This document shows positions 61,220-64,000 of a stretch of 64,000 nucleotides of DNA, in pieces. The notes under the pieces were generated by a model that saw only the letters and a list, made by a program, of their open reading frames with translations, had not been told where the DNA came from and did no database searches. This DNA is from Sphingobacteriaceae bacterium. Lineage in GTDB: Bacteria; Bacteroidota; Bacteroidia; B-17B0; Aurantibacillaceae. The stretch covers positions 4,464,001 to 4,528,000 of the forward strand of contig NVQB01000001.1 in assembly GCA_002319075.1 (NCBI GenBank), in the 5' to 3' direction. The position numbers and the translations under genes are program-made. How positions within the stretch are numbered: position 1 is the stretch's first letter; the number at the start of each line of letters is the position of its first letter.

Positions 61220-61957
61220 ATGGCTTCAAACATTAAGAAAACCAAAGCAGGTTTTGTATATATTCTTGCTAATTCTATTAATACAGATGTGATTAAGGTT
61301 GGCGAGGCGAACAATGCGGAGGAAAGGGCAGAACTACTTTCGCGTCAGACTGGATCGATGGGCGAGTACTCTGTAATTTGGAAGCATAAAATTGAGGATG
61401 ACAATCAATCGGTTGAAAAAGCACTTCATTATAAACTGCGTGAATATCACTTAAACAAAGAGTACTTTAAAATTGATAAAAAGAAAGCTATAAAGATAGC
61501 TGCGCAGTTAATGAAAGATATTAAGCCTTTAAAAAATCCAAAGGCAAAAAGAGTTGAAGCGTTTAAGAAGGATAATAATTCTAAAGAATATAAATTAGCT
61601 TCGAAAACTGAATGGAAAGAAGTTTCACGAGCAACATCCAAAGAATTTATAAAGGAAGCTATTATGCTTTGCCTGAAAGAAGGGAAGGTTGGTCAACCTC
61701 AATACAGGCGGTTTTCGGCAATTAGAAATTCAGCGTTTACAACAATAGGTGGATTTGATCTTTATGTAATGAATCAGCATTTAAGAGTGGGAGTAACATT
61801 CGATTCCAAAGTAAAGGCAAAAAAACTTATTAAGGCGAAGATTGGAAGCCAGGTTAATACAAAAGATTGGGAGGGTGGTGTTACTTTTATTATTAGTAAT
61901 CAGAAAGAGTTTAACGCAATGAAAAGATGGTTGAGGCTGGGGCAAAAACAATCCTAG
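61220..61957 (+). CDS. GIY-YIG / T5orf172-type nuclease domain protein
   Basis: This 245-residue protein starts with a T5orf172-like GIY-YIG domain: GFVYILANSINTDVIKVGEA at about 11-30 contains the GIY-YIG strands (here FVY and KVG), followed by a helix EERAELLSRQ and KALHYKLREYHLNKEYFKI. The catalytic Arg and Glu of the family appear to be present in altered form, so activity is uncertain. Residues 130-245 form a second basic domain with VGVTFDSKVKAKKLIKAKIG and GGVTFIISNQKEF. T5orf172 proteins occur in phages, integrative elements and defence loci. It is divergent from parB and convergent with the KAP NTPase gene. Confidence 0.75.
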   Translation: MASNIKKTKAGFVYILANSINTDVIKVGEANNAEERAELLSRQTGSMGEYSVIWKHKIEDDNQSVEKALHYKLREYHLNKEYFKIDKKKAIKIAAQLMKDIKPLKNPKAKRVEAFKKDNNSKEYKLASKTEWKEVSRATSKEFIKEAIMLCLKEGKVGQPQYRRFSAIRNSAFTTIGGFDLYVMNQHLRVGVTFDSKVKAKKLIKAKIGSQVNTKDWEGGVTFIISNQKEFNAMKRWLRLGQKQS

Positions 61958-61978
61958 GATAATACCCTCAAAGAAACG

Positions 61979-61990
61979 TACCACGTGGTA
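61979..61990. repeat. Perfect 12-bp palindrome between convergent genes
   Basis: TACCACGTGGTA lies between the stops of the GIY-YIG gene and the KAP NTPase gene. No T-run follows, so it is not a typical terminator. It is a perfect palindrome containing CACGTG. Confidence 0.6.
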
Positions 61991-62088
61991 AGCCCTAAAG
62001 TGACAACATACTAATCGCCTTTCTATTTTATTATAAGAATAGAATAAAAGACACTGGATCTAAGGGCTTGAGAATTATTAATATTTAA

Positions 62089-64000
62089 TCAATTAATTTG
62101 CAATTTCGCAAACACGAACGGAATGTAAGAATTCCCGGAGCTCCTCAATGCGTCCTCAAAAACAACAAATTCTTGGACAAAATCGAGCTCCTTGTATTTC
62201 GATTTTTTTAGTTCTAAAACAAATTTTTCAATACTTCCAAAAACAGTATCCACGATACCACTGACACTATATTGTTTATCATCGGATCTTCGGTCTATAT
62301 TGGTAATAGATTGTAAATAACCTTTTAATATTTTCGAGTTCTTAAACACGAACTCAATTTGAATTTTTCTCGCGCCATCTAATATTTTATTTTCTAGAGA
62401 CCCAGATGGTCCAGTAACTTTTTCAATGCAGTTGTGAAACAGGGCCCAAAAAAGTTGTTCAAATTCTTGTCTTTCGTTACAGTATTTTTGAAAATAGTAT
62501 AAAAGGTACTTTTCTACTTCTGTTTGACCAAGAATGAAATCGCTACTAAATGTCCCGGACAAAAAACTTAGGAACTCTGATTCATTGTAATAGGGAAACT
62601 TTGCTGAATCAAGAGTACGCAACAAAAAATTCTTGTAATCTACAATCTGTCCATCGTAAAATTTATTAGCGATTGATTTCTGGTAGTACAATTTATTGAA
62701 TAGTTCCCTTGAAGGAAATTCATGATACTCTTTTTTTGAACCGCTTGGAATATTGCCCAAGTAAAACATACTTGTGATGACCTTTTCAAAATCTTCCTTT
62801 GAATTACAGTCTTCAGTAGTATTAAAGTGAGTAAATTTTTCAACTAATGCCCGTCTCTTCCCTCCGTTGACTAGCTCGGTCATTTCTGTATTAACTTCGG
62901 ATAGACTTTTATTCAATAGTATTCTAAAATCTCTATAACTCAAATCTATTTCTGAGTCTGTTTCTCTGAAATAAGCATTAATATTATTTATACGTTTTAT
63001 AGACTTAATAGGAACTTTAGAGTGCACAGGCGAAACAACGAACAATGTCCTAAGTAACTCAAATAACTTTTGCTTATCAGCCAGATCTATTTGCAGGGTG
63101 CTCGAATTTTCTTCGATGTAATTAAATAGAATCAATTGTTCAGGCTTTCCATTTACTGCGGTCAAGGTACTAACACCGTTATCTGTTTCAATGAAGAATG
63201 ATTCTCGACTAAAATATAGTCGCCTTAACAATGTTGGATAGCGAAGTTGTAAGATCGAGTAGTTAATATAATCAGTAAGATCAATTTCTTCGTGTCTTTT
63301 GTTGTAAGTTGATAAAAAATTGTTTGCGAATCTCTTAACGTCTCTAAGATTCACTAAAAAATGCTTCACATGCGTGGTTCTAGAAAAAACCGGTTTAATT
63401 TTATCAATTGTTGGAAGAGCGGAAGGTATTATGTTTTCACTTAAAATTTTTAAGATGGCTGCTTCGATTGCCGTTGAACCTACGGGAGACAGCGAATGTT
63501 CATATAGAATTATTTTTTCAAGATAAGCGGTGAAATTGTATTCATTGATAGTCTTAAGTGCACTTAACAAATAGCCACGATCATATGCAAGAACGAATTT
63601 AAGATTGTAAAAATCTGCCGTATTCCTAACAAGTTTTACAATATCGGCAATTTCATTTGATGCAAGTCGATCCAAATCGTCAATGAAAACTATAAAACTT
63701 CGATCGATTTTTCTTAGCGCGCGGTTGATTTCTTCGTGTTGCTCTTCAAGAGAATCTGGGATGAAGAGATTAGTACCTACACTTACGATAGACTCCAAAA
63801 AGTTATCTTTAGAACTCGCCAAAGTGTCGCTATACTTCTTAAGATCTACACGCAATAAATCACTTTGCTTTCCTACTGCTTCACTTAAACAAATAAAGAA
63901 ATCGTTGTATAACGCACTTTGCCTGTACCCTCTCCAAGGATTAAAGTCGAGAATTACTGCTCGGCGATCATTATTCAACTTATCCTTCATCATTTGTGTA
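62089..64000 (-). CDS. KAP family P-loop NTPase, N-terminally truncated by the window edge
   Basis: The frame is open to base 64000, so the true N-terminus, including Walker A, lies outside. The visible 634 residues contain VILDFNPWRG (14-22, the conserved KAP 'NPW' motif), Walker B-like FIVFIDDLDRL at 100-110, and a sensor region about 115-160 (LKFVLAYDRGYLLSALKTI). KAP ATPases are STAND-like signalling NTPases, often anchored to membranes by inserted helices, and are over-represented in bacterial accessory regions and defence islands. The C-terminal 350 residues are helical and divergent, with no recognised effector domain. It is next to a GIY-YIG protein and a solo ParB. Confidence 0.9.
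   Translation of the reverse strand, partial: TQMMKDKLNNDRRAVILDFNPWRGYRQSALYNDFFICLSEAVGKQSDLLRVDLKKYSDTLASSKDNFLESIVSVGTNLFIPDSLEEQHEEINRALRKIDRSFIVFIDDLDRLASNEIADIVKLVRNTADFYNLKFVLAYDRGYLLSALKTINEYNFTAYLEKIILYEHSLSPVGSTAIEAAILKILSENIIPSALPTIDKIKPVFSRTTHVKHFLVNLRDVKRFANNFLSTYNKRHEEIDLTDYINYSILQLRYPTLLRRLYFSRESFFIETDNGVSTLTAVNGKPEQLILFNYIEENSSTLQIDLADKQKLFELLRTLFVVSPVHSKVPIKSIKRINNINAYFRETDSEIDLSYRDFRILLNKSLSEVNTEMTELVNGGKRRALVEKFTHFNTTEDCNSKEDFEKVITSMFYLGNIPSGSKKEYHEFPSRELFNKLYYQKSIANKFYDGQIVDYKNFLLRTLDSAKFPYYNESEFLSFLSGTFSSDFILGQTEVEKYLLYYFQKYCNERQEFEQLFWALFHNCIEKVTGPSGSLENKILDGARKIQIEFVFKNSKILKGYLQSITNIDRRSDDKQYSVSGIVDTVFGSIEKFVLELKKSKYKELDFVQEFVVFEDALRSSGNSYIPFVFAKLQIN

Overview
The window comes from a member of the Bacteroidota. 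Five proteins end in type IX secretion (T9SS) sorting domains. Several promoters have the -33 TTTG / -7 TAnnTTTG form used by the unusual sigma-A of this phylum. Shine-Dalgarno sequences are scarce, coding DNA is AT-rich, and DUF4956, TIGR02757 and kelch/PKD surface proteins are present. I cannot name a genus from the sequence.

Positions 1-21130 hold a surface-polysaccharide locus. It has about a dozen glycosyltransferases (GT2, GT4, GT9, GT26 and GNT-I-like), an O-antigen ligase/polymerase-like membrane protein, an ABC exporter of the Wzm/Wzt type with a carbohydrate-binding C-terminus, a methyltransferase, an RgpF-like protein, two FemAB-like acyltransferases and a NodB-like deacetylase. 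Most genes overlap by 4 bp or sit a few bases apart. Two genes (15045-16938) are inverted inside the locus.

Positions 21166-33453 are mostly housekeeping: a DUF4956 membrane protein, a tandem universal stress protein with a small proline-rich partner, a divergent RsmH paralogue, a cold-shock protein, a glutathione peroxidase, a hotdog thioesterase, a lipoprotein, a TIGR02757 protein, a seven-repeat T9SS surface protein and HtpG. Several rho-independent terminators are very clear.

Positions 33477-53255 are dominated by envelope proteins. A protein of about 2,100 residues (33477-39797) has the TPR / PD40 propeller / CRD start of PorE, but in place of an OmpA domain it has a very long coiled coil and three SPOR domains. 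Two tandem T9SS paralogues follow, then pdhB, a GT4, a P460-like haem lipoprotein and a kelch T9SS protein. A four-gene operon (48118-53255) then combines an ECF sigma factor, an inner-membrane/beta-barrel fusion protein, a PKD lipoprotein and a PKD T9SS protein. I read it as a candidate surface-to-cytoplasm signalling system.

Positions 53256-64000 look accessory. They hold a structured intergenic region, a conserved hypothetical protein, an initiator tRNA whose 3' end is repeated 160 bp downstream beyond several hairpins, an AraC/acetyltransferase/hydrolase group, a gene remnant, an MNT-HEPN protein, a GNAT, a solo ParB, a GIY-YIG (T5orf172) protein and the truncated end of a KAP-family NTPase. 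The tRNA repeat and the gene content suggest an integration hotspot. The first and last genes are cut by the window edges.
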